Below, piece by piece: positions 1-9,400 of a stretch of 64,000 bases of DNA. The number at the start of each line of letters is the position of its first letter. Positions within the stretch are counted from its first letter, which is position 1. The notes beneath the pieces are model-generated. The model worked only from the letters and a program-made list of their open reading frames with translations. It ran no database searches and was not told the DNA's origin. The DNA lies in the NCBI RefSeq assembly GCF_004345645.1, contig NZ_SLWS01000007.1, positions 620,001-684,000 on the forward strand, read 5' to 3'. Source of the DNA: Actinocrispum wychmicini (GTDB lineage Bacteria; Actinomycetota; Actinomycetes; Mycobacteriales; Pseudonocardiaceae). Position numbers and translations under genes: made by a program.

Positions 1-828
1 GCCGCCGTCCACGTCCAGGGACGCCGCGACCGCGGCAAGCGTTCCCTCGGCGAGGTCCCCGTCGACCAAACCGAACGGCACCACGCATGACGGCAGCGAA
101 CCGTCTACAGTGGACGAACCGAGCCACTTGGTGAGATGTCCGTCCAGCACACCGTCGGTGAGCACGAGCGCACGGATCTCATCGGCCACGGCAAGCGCCG
201 CGCCGCGCCGACCGGGGTCAAGGAGGTCCGCGACGGCAACGAGCCCGCCGCGGACCGCGCCGAGCGTGGACACGTGCCGGTGTTCGACGTGTTCCTCCCA
301 CCAGTCGTAACAGGGCCGGTCCCAGCTGGTGAGCAGGTAGTCGACGGCGACCTCGAACCCGGGCAACCAGCGGGCCACGTCGACACCGTGCCGGTGCGCG
401 TGCGTGACCGCCGACCACAGCCACATGCCGTAGCCGTCGGTCTGGAAGTCCCACCACGGGTCCGACCCGTTCTCGCCGGTGAACGTGAACCGGGTCGGCA
501 GCATCCGGTCGACCGGCGGCAGCTCACCGCCGGCCCGCGCGGCCACCAACGAGTCCACTTCGGACCGTCGAGCGGTGAGCACCCGGGCGGACCAGTCGTG
601 GAACCGGTTCGCCGAGCCGACGTCGCCGTACCGCGAGATCCCCTCCGCGGTGAACGAGCCGTCTCGCAGCCACGCGAACCCACGGTACGCCGAGAAGGTC
701 GGCGACGCCGGGTAGGCACCGCCTACGTCCTGGTACCGCGTGATCACCGCGTGGCTCTGCCGGGCGAGATCAACCAGCCGCGTCCGCTCGTCGACGCTGA
801 GCGGAGCAGTCCCCCTGGACAACTTCAT
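1..828 (-). CDS. GH15 glucoamylase-like enzyme, 3' end beyond window
   Basis: The visible 276 codons run from an ATG at 828 off the left edge with no stop. The N-terminal part contains blocks typical of the glucoamylase-like alpha/alpha-toroid fold, such as YRGFAWLRDGSF near residue 50 and a later WWDFQTDGYGMWLW segment, so I place it in the GH15 or a closely related toroid family that releases glucose from alpha-glucans or isomalto-oligosaccharides. There is no signal peptide, so it should act in the cytoplasm on imported sugar. It is the last visible gene of the minus-strand operon and starts 14 bp after the binding-protein gene. An AGGA motif precedes the start. The exact family is less certain than the fold because the catalytic C-terminal part is missing. 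Confidence 0.75.
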   Translation of the reverse strand, partial: MKLSRGTAPLSVDERTRLVDLARQSHAVITRYQDVGGAYPASPTFSAYRGFAWLRDGSFTAEGISRYGDVGSANRFHDWSARVLTARRSEVDSLVAARAGGELPPVDRMLPTRFTFTGENGSDPWWDFQTDGYGMWLWSAVTHAHRHGVDVARWLPGFEVAVDYLLTSWDRPCYDWWEEHVEHRHVSTLGAVRGGLVAVADLLDPGRRGAALAVADEIRALVLTDGVLDGHLTKWLGSSTVDGSLPSCVVPFGLVDGDLAEGTLAAVAASLDVDGG

Positions 829-842
829 CAATTCCGTCCTAG

Positions 843-2090
843 TCAGCCGAGCATGCCGTTGACGGCGGTCTGCGCGTCCTTCAACGCCTGGGCAACGGGT
901 TTACGGCCAGCCGCGGCCTCGCCGAGCTCCTTGGTGACCGCGTCCTGCATCTCCTGCTGGCGCTTGATCACCGGCGGCAGCACACTGTTCTCCAACGCGT
1001 CGAACACGGCCTTGCGGTTCGCCGGTTTGGGCTGGCTGAGGTACGACGCCAGCTTGCTCTGGTCGGCGACCGGCGGCAGCTCCCACGACGAGTCCAGGCG
1101 GACCTTGGCCGTGGTGTCCGAAGCGGACAGATAGCTGATCCACTTCTGGGCGGCGTCCTTGTTCTTGCTGGCCGAGGACACCGTCAGCCCGTTGACGAAC
1201 ATGGCCGACGCCTTGGTGGTGTCGCCGGGCTCGACCACCACGTCCCAGTCGAACGACACGTCCTTCAGCGTGCTGAAGTTCCAGATGCCGTTGTGCCACA
1301 TGGCGAGTTTGCCGTCCTTGAACAGCTTCGAGTCGAAGTCCGGCGTGCCGGCGCCGTCGGCCTCGGTCGGCATGGTCTTGCCGTTCTTGCCGATCAGCCA
1401 GTTGGCGGCGCGCAGTCCTTCGGGCGAGTCGAACGTGGCCCGCTTGCCGTCGTCGGACAGGAACTTCCCGCCGGTCTGGGCCAGCGCCTTGTAGAACTCG
1501 TTGTAGGTCATCGGCTGGTAGTCGCCCCACACACCGGCGGCCTTGTTCGACAGCTTCTGGGCGGCGGCCTGCTCGTCCGCCCACGTCCACGTGGCCGCCG
1601 GCGCCGCCACACCGGCGTCGCTGAACAGCTTCTTGTTGTAGAACAGCACGACGTTGGAGAACGACTCGGGCAGGCCGTACTGCTTTCCGTCGGACGCGTA
1701 TGCCTCTACAAGGGACTTCCGGTACGCCGACTTGTCCACACCGGACAGCTCGGCGAGCGAACCGTTCTTGGCGTAGGTCACGAAGTTCTCGTAGTTCAGC
1801 TCGAACGCGTCGGGCGCCGTGCCCCCGGCGACCGCGGTCTGCAGCTTGGTGAAGTAGTTGGCGTACGGCACGGTTTCGACCTGCACCTCGATGCCCGCGT
1901 TCGCTTTCTGGAACGCCGCCACGATGGCGTCGAGATCCTTCTCGTGGCCGTTGTTCGCCGAGAAGTTCATGTACCGCACAACGGTCTTGCCGTCGGCCGA
2001 GGGGCTCGGAGCCGTCGCGGAACCCTGGGAGCACGCGGAGAGCGCGAGCGCGAGCACGCCCACACTGGCGGCCGCGATCCTGAGACGCAT
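843..2090 (-). CDS. ABC transporter sugar-binding lipoprotein
   Basis: This is a family 1 extracellular solute-binding protein of 415 residues that should capture an oligosaccharide outside the cell and deliver it to the two permeases encoded upstream. The chosen ATG at 2090 gives a lipoprotein signal, MRLRIAAAS followed by a hydrophobic run and the lipobox LSAC with Cys20 as lipidation site, and is preceded by AAAGGA. The in-frame start 13 codons further upstream would spoil the signal peptide. Typical motifs include GTAPDAFELNY and the WELPPV region near the C-terminus. The alpha-glucosidase neighbours suggest a maltodextrin, isomalto-oligosaccharide or cyclic alpha-glucan as ligand. The ligand is inferred from context only. 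Confidence 0.93.
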   Translation of the reverse strand: MRLRIAAASVGVLALALSACSQGSATAPSPSADGKTVVRYMNFSANNGHEKDLDAIVAAFQKANAGIEVQVETVPYANYFTKLQTAVAGGTAPDAFELNYENFVTYAKNGSLAELSGVDKSAYRKSLVEAYASDGKQYGLPESFSNVVLFYNKKLFSDAGVAAPAATWTWADEQAAAQKLSNKAAGVWGDYQPMTYNEFYKALAQTGGKFLSDDGKRATFDSPEGLRAANWLIGKNGKTMPTEADGAGTPDFDSKLFKDGKLAMWHNGIWNFSTLKDVSFDWDVVVEPGDTTKASAMFVNGLTVSSASKNKDAAQKWISYLSASDTTAKVRLDSSWELPPVADQSKLASYLSQPKPANRKAVFDALENSVLPPVIKRQQEMQDAVTKELGEAAAGRKPVAQALKDAQTAVNGMLG

Positions 2091-2103
2091 GGGGTCGATC
2101 CTT

Positions 2104-2907
2104 TCACTTGATGCCGGTGGTTGCGACACCGGCGATAATGTGGCGCTGGGCGAGGAGGTACACCACGGCGATCGGCACGATCGACAGGACCGAGCCGGCC
2201 ATGACGACGTCCCATTCCGTGGTGAACTGCCCTTGCAGGGTCGAGAGGCCGAGCGGCAGGGTCATGAACTCGGGCGAGCGGATCACGACCAATGGCCAGA
2301 GGAAGCTGTTCCAGCTGGACATGAACGCGAACACGCCGACGGTGGCCAGGGTCGGCCGGATCAGCGGCACCACGATGGTCGCGAAGATCCGCAGATGCCC
2401 GGCACCGTCCAAAGTGGCCGCCTCGTCCAGCTCGGCCGGCACGCCCGCGATCGCCTGCCGCAGCAGGAAGACGCCGAACGCCGAGGCGATGCCCGGCGCC
2501 AGCAGGGCGATGTACGTGTCGTTGAGCTGGAAGGTCTTCATCTCGATGAACAGCGGCACGACCAGGACCTGCAACGGGATCATCAGCGTCGCCAGGTAAC
2601 CGGCGAACACGATGTTCTTGCCACGGAAGGGAAGACGCGCGAACGCGTAACCCGCCATGGCACCGGTGACCAGCTGCAGCACGGTCGCGGCGATCGCGAT
2701 GCCGAACGAGTTCAGCATGATCCGCCACATCGGCACGGCGTCGAGCAGCGTCCGGTAGGCGTCCAGGGTCGGGTCCTTGACCAGCAGGGTCGGCCCGCCG
2801 GCGAGCGAACCCTTCGGCGTGATCGAGGTGATCACCGTCCATAGGAACGGGAACAGCATGATCACGGCGCCGACGAGGACGGAGAGGTACAGCGCGGCCT
2901 TACGCAT
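2104..2907 (-). CDS. ABC sugar permease, MalG type
   Basis: This 267-residue inner-membrane permease has about six hydrophobic segments. The EAA loop appears as ELDEAATLDGAGHLRIFATIVVPLIRP-type sequence near residue 180, which contacts the ATPase. The ATG at 2907 (MRKAALYLSV) overlaps the stop of the MalF-type gene by 8 bp; the longer frame reading is arginine- and serine-rich shadow sequence and was rejected. Together with the preceding permease it forms the transmembrane channel of a carbohydrate-uptake-1 type transporter. No ATPase gene is encoded nearby, which is usual for actinobacterial systems energised by the shared ATPase MsiK. Confidence 0.94.
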   Translation of the reverse strand: MRKAALYLSVLVGAVIMLFPFLWTVITSITPKGSLAGGPTLLVKDPTLDAYRTLLDAVPMWRIMLNSFGIAIAATVLQLVTGAMAGYAFARLPFRGKNIVFAGYLATLMIPLQVLVVPLFIEMKTFQLNDTYIALLAPGIASAFGVFLLRQAIAGVPAELDEAATLDGAGHLRIFATIVVPLIRPTLATVGVFAFMSSWNSFLWPLVVIRSPEFMTLPLGLSTLQGQFTTEWDVVMAGSVLSIVPIAVVYLLAQRHIIAGVATTGIK

Positions 2908-3844
2908 AGTGCACCCACTTGCGCTGCCCCCGGATCTGGATGACCGTGACGACGAGGATGATCGCGAACAGCAGCCACGACAAGGCGGACGCCTCACCGG
3001 CCCGGCCGTACCGGAACGTGAGGTCGTAGATCTGCCCGACCACCACCTGGCTCGCCCCACCCGGCCCGCCGCCGGTCATCACGTACACCTGGTCGAACAC
3101 CTGGAACCCGTTGATGAGCGAGATGACCACGACGAAGAACGTGGACGGGGTCAGCAGCGGGAGCGTGATGCGCCAGAAGCGCTGCCACGGGCCCGCACCG
3201 TCCACAATGGCCGCTTCATGCAGGTCCTTCGGGATGGCCTGCAGCCCGGCGAGCAGGATGACCATGACGAACCCGAGGTCCTTCCACGCCGACGCGAGGA
3301 TGACCGACACCAACGCCCAGTCCGGATCGGTCCACCAGCCCGGCTGCCCGAGCCCGACCGCGCCGAGGATCTTGTTGACCAGCCCGTTCGAGGGGTTCAG
3401 CAACCACTTCCAGACGAGCGCGACCACCACCCAGCTCGTGACCACCGGCAGGAAGTAGGTGGCCCGCAGGAACGCGCGGGCGGGCAGTTTCCGGTTGAGC
3501 GCCATCGCCAGGCCGAGCCCGCCGACGTACACCAACGGCAGGTACCCGGCGACGTAGAGGAGCGTGTTCAGGAAGATCCGGCCGGTCTTGGGGTCGATGA
3601 GCAGCGAGCCGTAGTTGTCCAGGCCGACCCACCGCATCCGCGAGATCAGGTTCCACTCGTGCAGGCTGACCCAGATCGACGAGACCATCGGCACGATCGT
3701 GAACAGCACCAGCGGAACGGCGCTGGGCAGCAGGAAGAACAGCACCCAGCCGTAGTGTTTCCACGACCGGCGGGGTTTGGTCCGGCGCACGGCTGGGCGC
3801 GAGACGGGGGCCGCCGCACGCGGTTCGGCCAGATGTGCCGTCAC
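2900..3844 (-). CDS. ABC sugar permease, MalF type
   Basis: This is a 314-residue permease subunit. A charged cytoplasmic N-terminus (PRRSWKHYGW) leads into the first membrane segment, VLFFLLPSAVPLVLF, and the EAA loop is EAAIVDGAGPWQRFWRITLP near residue 220. The motif FDQVYVMTGGGPGG is characteristic of the MalF/UgpA branch. Its ATG overlaps the stop of the ROK repressor gene (ATGA at 3841-3844), so regulator and transporter are translationally coupled. It pairs with the MalG-type subunit encoded next. Confidence 0.94.
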   Translation of the reverse strand: MTAHLAEPRAAAPVSRPAVRRTKPRRSWKHYGWVLFFLLPSAVPLVLFTIVPMVSSIWVSLHEWNLISRMRWVGLDNYGSLLIDPKTGRIFLNTLLYVAGYLPLVYVGGLGLAMALNRKLPARAFLRATYFLPVVTSWVVVALVWKWLLNPSNGLVNKILGAVGLGQPGWWTDPDWALVSVILASAWKDLGFVMVILLAGLQAIPKDLHEAAIVDGAGPWQRFWRITLPLLTPSTFFVVVISLINGFQVFDQVYVMTGGGPGGASQVVVGQIYDLTFRYGRAGEASALSWLLFAIILVVTVIQIRGQRKWVHYA

Positions 3845-5034
3845 CGGGCACCCCCTTCGGTCGCGCCGAGCCGGTCACGCACCATGCGGCTCTGCTCGCC
3901 GCCCGTGCCGGCCGAGTCGAACGGCGAGACCAGCACGAGCGACGCGGCACCCCTTGCCCACTGGTCCTCGCTCCACGGCTCGACCACGACCGAGAGGTCG
4001 CGACGGGCCGGAAGCAGCCGGTTACGCAGCGCGGGCTCGAAGCCGGGCTGCCAGAACTCCCACGCGTCGACGCCTTCGCCCATCAGCACCACCACTTCCG
4101 GGTCGACCGTGTGCACCACGCCGGCCAGCGTCCGGCCGAGCAGCCGCCCAGCTTCCGCGTACACCGCACGCGCGGCCTGGTCGCCGTCACGGGCCGCCTT
4201 CAGCAGCGTGGACAGCCGGCCGCGCGGGCCGACCACACCACTGGCCCGCGCCGTCCGCAGCAAACCGGCCGAGCCGATGTACGCCTCCAGGCAGCCCGTC
4301 GCGCCGCAGCCGCAGCGAGGGCCGTCGTCGGTCAGCGGGATGTGCCCGATCTCCCCCGCGCCGCCCGCCGCGCCCCGGTAGATGGCGCCGTCGACGACGA
4401 TGCCGCAGCCGACACCGCGCCCGATCGTCACCACCAGGTACGACGAGTGCTGCCGGCCGACGCCGTAGAGCCGTTCCGCGGCGGCGAGGGTGTTCACGTC
4501 GTTGTCCACCAGCACCGGCACGCCGAGCCGGTCGCGCAGCCGCTGCCCCAGTTTCACGTCATGCCAGCCGAGCGTCGGCGCGTCGACCACCCCGGACGCC
4601 TGCGCGTCCACCGAGCCGGGCACCCCGACGCCGACGCCCAGCACCAAGCCGTCGAGGGCGGTCGCCAGAATCGCACCGATCGACGACGGGTCACGTGGGT
4701 CGAACGGGTGCACTGTGGACGTTCGGACCGAACCGTCCAGTTCCACCGTCACCAGGGCGACGTGGTCGGCCGTCACCTTCGCGCCGAGCGCCATCCCGGT
4801 CCGCGCCACCAGGCCCAGCAACCGGGCGGGCCGGCCGCCGCGCGACGGCACCGAAGCCAGCTCCTCGACCAGGCCGCGCGCCAGCAGGTCCTTGGTCACC
4901 TGGGTGATCGTGGCCGGCGAAAGCCCGGTCGACCTGGCGATGTCCGCTCGCGAGATCGGGCCCTGGGTGCCGAGCAGACCCAGGATCCCCGCTGGCACAA
5001 GGTCGCCACGAGGGACAGGACCGGACACACTCAC
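3841..5034 (-). CDS. ROK-family transcriptional repressor
   Basis: The 397-residue protein has an N-terminal winged helix (residues about 10-75, with SRADIARSTGLSPATITQVTKDLL as the recognition region) and a C-terminal ROK sugar-kinase-like domain. The ROK zinc cluster is intact as CGCGATGC, and the LGVGVGVPG and DNDVN motifs are present. Sugar-responsive repressors of this family (NagC, XylR, Rok7B7) bind TTAGT/ACTAA-type operators, and such a site lies just upstream at 5058-5079. It heads the transporter operon and overlaps the next gene, so autoregulation with derepression by the transported sugar or its product is expected. Confidence 0.92.
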   Translation of the reverse strand: MSVSGPVPRGDLVPAGILGLLGTQGPISRADIARSTGLSPATITQVTKDLLARGLVEELASVPSRGGRPARLLGLVARTGMALGAKVTADHVALVTVELDGSVRTSTVHPFDPRDPSSIGAILATALDGLVLGVGVGVPGSVDAQASGVVDAPTLGWHDVKLGQRLRDRLGVPVLVDNDVNTLAAAERLYGVGRQHSSYLVVTIGRGVGCGIVVDGAIYRGAAGGAGEIGHIPLTDDGPRCGCGATGCLEAYIGSAGLLRTARASGVVGPRGRLSTLLKAARDGDQAARAVYAEAGRLLGRTLAGVVHTVDPEVVVLMGEGVDAWEFWQPGFEPALRNRLLPARRDLSVVVEPWSEDQWARGAASLVLVSPFDSAGTGGEQSRMVRDRLGATEGGAR

Positions 5035-5057
5035 CGCTGAGCCACCCTTAATTCGGT

Positions 5058-5079
5058 ACTAAAGTTAGTGGCAAACTAA
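5058..5079. promoter_or_regulatory. Probable ROK operator upstream of the transporter operon
   Basis: ACTAA-AG-TTAGT (5058-5069) is immediately followed by GGCAA-ACTAA, giving alternating ACTAA and TTAGT half-sites. TTAGTGGCAAACTAA closely resembles the TTAGTTT...AAACTAA operators of NagC/XylR-type ROK proteins. The site lies 24 bp upstream of the minus-strand ROK gene in an otherwise GC-rich intergenic region. Binding is inferred. Confidence 0.65.
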
Positions 5080-5160
5080 GCCTCTCGGGTCCCACTGTCA
5101 AGATCGTCCGTTCAGCGGTTGCCTCTCCCCCGGGCCGAGAGTTACCGTGATCACGGCGAA

Positions 5161-5183
5161 CTTACTTCGGTGACCTTAGTAAG
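5161..5183. promoter_or_regulatory. Second probable ROK operator
   Basis: CTTACT and AGTAAG form a perfect 6-bp inverted repeat with an 11-bp spacer, 7 bp before the ATG of the plus-strand ROK gene. It includes the CCTTAGTAAG core that resembles the half-sites at 5058-5079. Its position would allow repression of the second ROK gene and the GH31 genes behind it. Confidence 0.5.
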
Positions 5184-5190
5184 GGGTGCG

Positions 5191-6399
5191 ATGCAGCCGA
5201 TGCGGGCCGGGAGCAAGGCGTTGATCCGTGAGATCAATGCCGCGCTTGTGCTGGGCGAGCTCCGCGCACAGCCCCTGCAGTCCCGCACTGACCTGGCCAA
5301 ACGCACCGGTCTGAGCCTGCCGACCATCTCCGAGATCGTGAGCGAACTCCTCAGCACGGGGATAGTCGAGGAACGAGCCACCGGCCGGTCCGCGGGCGGT
5401 CGCCGCCCGGTCCTGCTCGCGCTCAAGCCGGACGCCGGCTACGTCGTCGGCATCAAGCTGACCGAGACACGGGTCATCGCCGTGCTCACCGACATGGAGG
5501 CGACGATCGTCGCGCGGGACGTGACGGCCGTGCCCGACACGTCGGTCGGAACCGTGGTCGACGCGGTCGCCGCAGCAGTGGAGCGCGTGCGAGAGGCTGC
5601 CCACGGTCGGCTGGTCCACGGCGTCGGGGTGGGTATGGCGGGCGTGGTCGACCGGGCCAGCGGGGTCGTGCGGCACGCGACGTACTCCGACTGGCACGAC
5701 GTGGACCTCACGGGCCTGCTCGCGGCCAGGGTCGGGCTGCCGGTCGTGCTGGACAACGACGTGAACACGTTGGTGGCCAACGAGAAATGGTTCGGCGCGG
5801 GCCGCGGCGTGGACGACGTTCTGGTGGTCAGCATCGGTCGCGGTGTGGGTCTCGGCCTGGTGTTGGACGGCCGGCTCTACCGTGGCGCGACCGGCGGCGC
5901 CGGCGAGTTCGGCCACACCAAGGTCGTGCCGGACGGGCCGCGGTGCGCGTGCGGCGGCCACGGCTGCCTCGAAGCGCTGATCGGCGAGCCGGCACTGCGG
6001 GCCCAGGCGTCCGCCGTGCTCGGTCGGACGGTCGACCTCGACGAGGCCGCTGCCGTCGCGCGGCAGGGAAATCCCGCCGTACAAGAGATCTTCCGCGCGG
6101 TCGGGCGTCTGCTCGGCACCGCGGTGGGCAACCTGGTGAACCTCCTGAACCCGAGGCTGGTCGTCCTGGCCGGCGAAGGCACGAGGGTCAGCGACCTGTT
6201 CCGGCCGGACTTCGACCGGGCGCTGTCGCTGGCGGTGTTCGACGGCCTCCAGCACGGCCTGGAGACCATTGTGGACACCTGGGACGACGAGGCGTGGGCA
6301 CAGGGCGCCGCCGGCATGTTCCTCGGCGAACTGTTCCAGCCGAACCTCCGGCCGGACGAGGCCGGGCGCCCCTCGCTCACCGCGCGGACGGCGGGCTGA
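5191..6399 (+). CDS. ROK-family transcriptional regulator
   Basis: The 402-residue protein has an N-terminal helix-turn-helix (SRTDLAKRTGLSLPTISEIVSELL, residues about 30-55) and a ROK domain with LVHGVGVGMAG, LDNDVNTL and the zinc cluster CACGGHGC. I chose the ATG at 5191 because AAGGGG precedes it; the in-frame TTG at 5119 lies upstream of the putative operator. It is divergent from the other ROK gene and similar throughout, so the two may be an ancient duplication. It precedes two GH31 genes and probably regulates them. A free sugar-kinase role is unlikely given the DNA-binding domain. Confidence 0.92.
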   Translation: MQPMRAGSKALIREINAALVLGELRAQPLQSRTDLAKRTGLSLPTISEIVSELLSTGIVEERATGRSAGGRRPVLLALKPDAGYVVGIKLTETRVIAVLTDMEATIVARDVTAVPDTSVGTVVDAVAAAVERVREAAHGRLVHGVGVGMAGVVDRASGVVRHATYSDWHDVDLTGLLAARVGLPVVLDNDVNTLVANEKWFGAGRGVDDVLVVSIGRGVGLGLVLDGRLYRGATGGAGEFGHTKVVPDGPRCACGGHGCLEALIGEPALRAQASAVLGRTVDLDEAAAVARQGNPAVQEIFRAVGRLLGTAVGNLVNLLNPRLVVLAGEGTRVSDLFRPDFDRALSLAVFDGLQHGLETIVDTWDDEAWAQGAAGMFLGELFQPNLRPDEAGRPSLTARTAG

Positions 6400-6438
6400 T
6401 CGACCCCGGCGACGACGCCGGGAGAATGCGGGTCGAAC

Positions 6439-9400
6439 ATGAGAAGATCTTGGCCGGCCAGGGCGTTCCTGGCCGTGGCGGTGCTCGTGCTCAGCGTCGT
6501 CACCGCACCGGTGGCGTCAGCGGGCGTGCTGACCGGTGTCTACCACACGCCGTACGGCTTCGATGAGCTGTACGGCACGCAGCCGACCGAGCGGGCGCCC
6601 CGCGACCCGGTGGCCGGCCAGAACGTCGTGCTGAAGGCCACCACGTGGCCGGTCTCCTCCGGACAGACGACGTGGATCACCTGGACGAAGAACGGCGCCG
6701 CCCAGACACCGATCGGCGCGGCGTGGGACTACAACAGCGGCAACAACACGTACTGGACGCTGTCGATGGGCAGCTTCGCCCGCGGCGACCAGATCGCGTA
6801 CACCGTTCACGCCAATGTGGACGGTTCAGGTGAGCGGACCGTCGGCCCGTTCTCGTTCGCGGTCACGTCGTGGAGCGGGCCGTCGAACGTCACGGGGTAC
6901 GTCAACAACGGCACGTCGGTGGACGTGACGACCGGCGACACCGCGGGCAGCTTCACCCCGAAGATCCGGTTCGCCTTCCCTGCCGTGGACCGGTTCCGCA
7001 CGCAGATCGCGCCGAGCGGCAACGGGCTGAACATCACCGGCTCGTCGTCCTACACGGTGACCGACAGTGCCGGCACCCTCACCCTCGCCACCACCGGCGT
7101 CCAGGTGAAGATCCAGAAGTCGCCGTACCGGGTGGCGGTGTACAAAGCGGACGGGACCACGCTGATCGCACGCCAGTACGACCCGGCGACGTTCCGTAAC
7201 GTCGGCTGGCTGAGCGACGGCGCCACCACGGTCACCAAGATCGAGGACCACTGGTACACGCCGGCCGGTGAGCGGTTCGAGGGCTTCGGCGAGCGCTACG
7301 ACTCCCTGGACCAGCGCGGCAAGGACGTGCACAACTACGTCTACAACCAGTACCAGGACCAGGGCGCGAACCACCGGACGTACCTCTCGGTGCCGTTCTT
7401 CACCAACTCGGCCGGCTACGGCGTGTACCTGCCGAGCACCCGCTACTCGATCTTCAACCTCGGCACGTACCTGTCCGACATGGCCGGGTTCACAGTGGAC
7501 ACCTCGGGCGCGCTGAACTCGACCGCCGACTACTACTTCTACACCGGCAGCAGGGCCGAGATCCTGGACAAGTACACCGCCACGACCGCCCGGCCGCAAC
7601 TGCCGCCGAAGTGGGCGTTCGGCCTGTGGATGTCGGCCAACGAGTGGAACACCCAGGCCGAGGTGATGACCGAGCTGAACAACGTCACCACCAACAACAT
7701 CCCGACCTCGGCCATGGTGCTGGAGCAGTGGAGCGACGAGGCCACGTTCTACCTGTGGCACGGCGCGACCTACACGCCGAAGCCGGGCGGCCAGGCACTG
7801 TCCTATGCGGACCTGACGTTCCCTTCGGGCACGGAGTGGTCGAACCCTAAGGCCATGGTCACCGCGGCGCACAACCAGAACGTCAAGATGGTCCTGTGGC
7901 AGATCCCGGTGCTGAAGCAGAACTTCGACACCAACCCGTCGACCGCGCCGCAGCAGCACATCAACGACCGCGACTACGCCGCCGCCCAGGGTTATGTGCT
8001 CGGTGACGGCGCGGGCGGCCCATATCGAATCCCGACTGGACAGTGGTTCGGCGACAGCACCGTGCCGGACTTCACCAAGAGCGCGGCCACGAACTGGTGG
8101 ATGAGCAAACGCCAGTACCTGTTCGACGACGTCGGCATCGACGGCTTCAAGACCGACGGCAGCGAGTCGGTCTTCGGCCGCAACGTGACCGCTGGCGACG
8201 GCCGCAAGGGCGACGAGCTGCACAACGCCTACCCGAATTCGTACACGGGCTCGTACAACGCGTACATCAACTCGAAGACCGGCGGCAACGGCGTGCAGTT
8301 CAGCCGGGCCGGGACCGCGGGCGCGCAGGGCAACTCGATCTTCTGGGCGGGTGACCAGGCGTCCACGTTCGGCGCGTTCCAGGAGGCCGTCAAGGCGGGC
8401 ATCAGCGCCGGCCAGTCCGGTGTCCCGTTCTGGGCGTGGGACCTGGCCGGGTTCACCGGCAGCTTCCCCAGCTCCGAGCTGTACCTGCGGTCGGCCGCGA
8501 TGGCCACGTTCGCGCCGATCATGCAGTACCACTCGGAGAAGTCGAACCCGTCGCCGTCGGAGGCGCGCACGCCATGGAACGTGCAGGCCCGTACCGGCGA
8601 CACGAGCGTCGTCCCGACGTTCCGCAAGTTCGCCAACGTCCGGATGAACCTGATCCCGTACCTCTACACGGAAGGGCGCAACTCGGCGAACACCGGTCTG
8701 CCGATGATGCAGGCGATGAGCGTCCAGTACGGCTCGGACGCGACGGCCGCCGCGCAGGACCAGCAGTACATGTTCGGCCGCCAGTTGCTTGTCGCGCCGA
8801 TCACCACGCAGGGCGCCACGTCGAAGAACGTGTACCTGCCCGCCGGTGAGTGGTACGACTTCTTCAACGGCGGCCGCGCGCAAGGGCCGGGCACCAAGAC
8901 GTACAACGCGGGTACCGACTCGATCCCGGTGTACGCCAAGGCAGGCGCGATCGTCCCGCTCAACCTCAACGCGAACTACGAGCTGGGCGGCACCATCAGC
9001 AACAGCGTGACCAGCTACCCGAACCTGGTGTTCCGGATCTACCCGTCGGGCACGTCGAGCTACGACTACTTCGAGGACTCGGCCAACGCGACCCGGACGT
9101 TCACGTCGACCGAGTCGTTCGGCACGCACACCGCCACGGTGAGTGTGCCGCCGCTGACGACCACGTCGACGCTGCAGGTCGCGTCGACCAAGCCGACCTC
9201 AGTGACCCGGGGCGGGACCGGACTGACCGAGCAGGCTTCGGTGGCCGCGCTGTCCGCGGCGGCCGAGGGCTGGTACTGGGACCCGGTGCAGCAGTTGACG
9301 TACGTCAAGGTGGCGAGCAGCGCGTCGGCGCGTTCCGTAGTGCTCAACGGGGTCGACAAGGCCGCGTACGAGGCGGAGTTCGGCACCAACACAGGCGTGA

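Noticed and set aside
136..1134. 332-codon plus-strand ORF
   Set aside because: Antisense to the GH15 and binding-protein genes, low-complexity Arg/Pro/Gly-rich product, spans two clear minus-strand genes.
2777..5040. Long plus-strand ORFs opposite permease and ROK genes
   Set aside because: Compositional shadows in GC-rich DNA; the opposite strand encodes recognisable proteins throughout.
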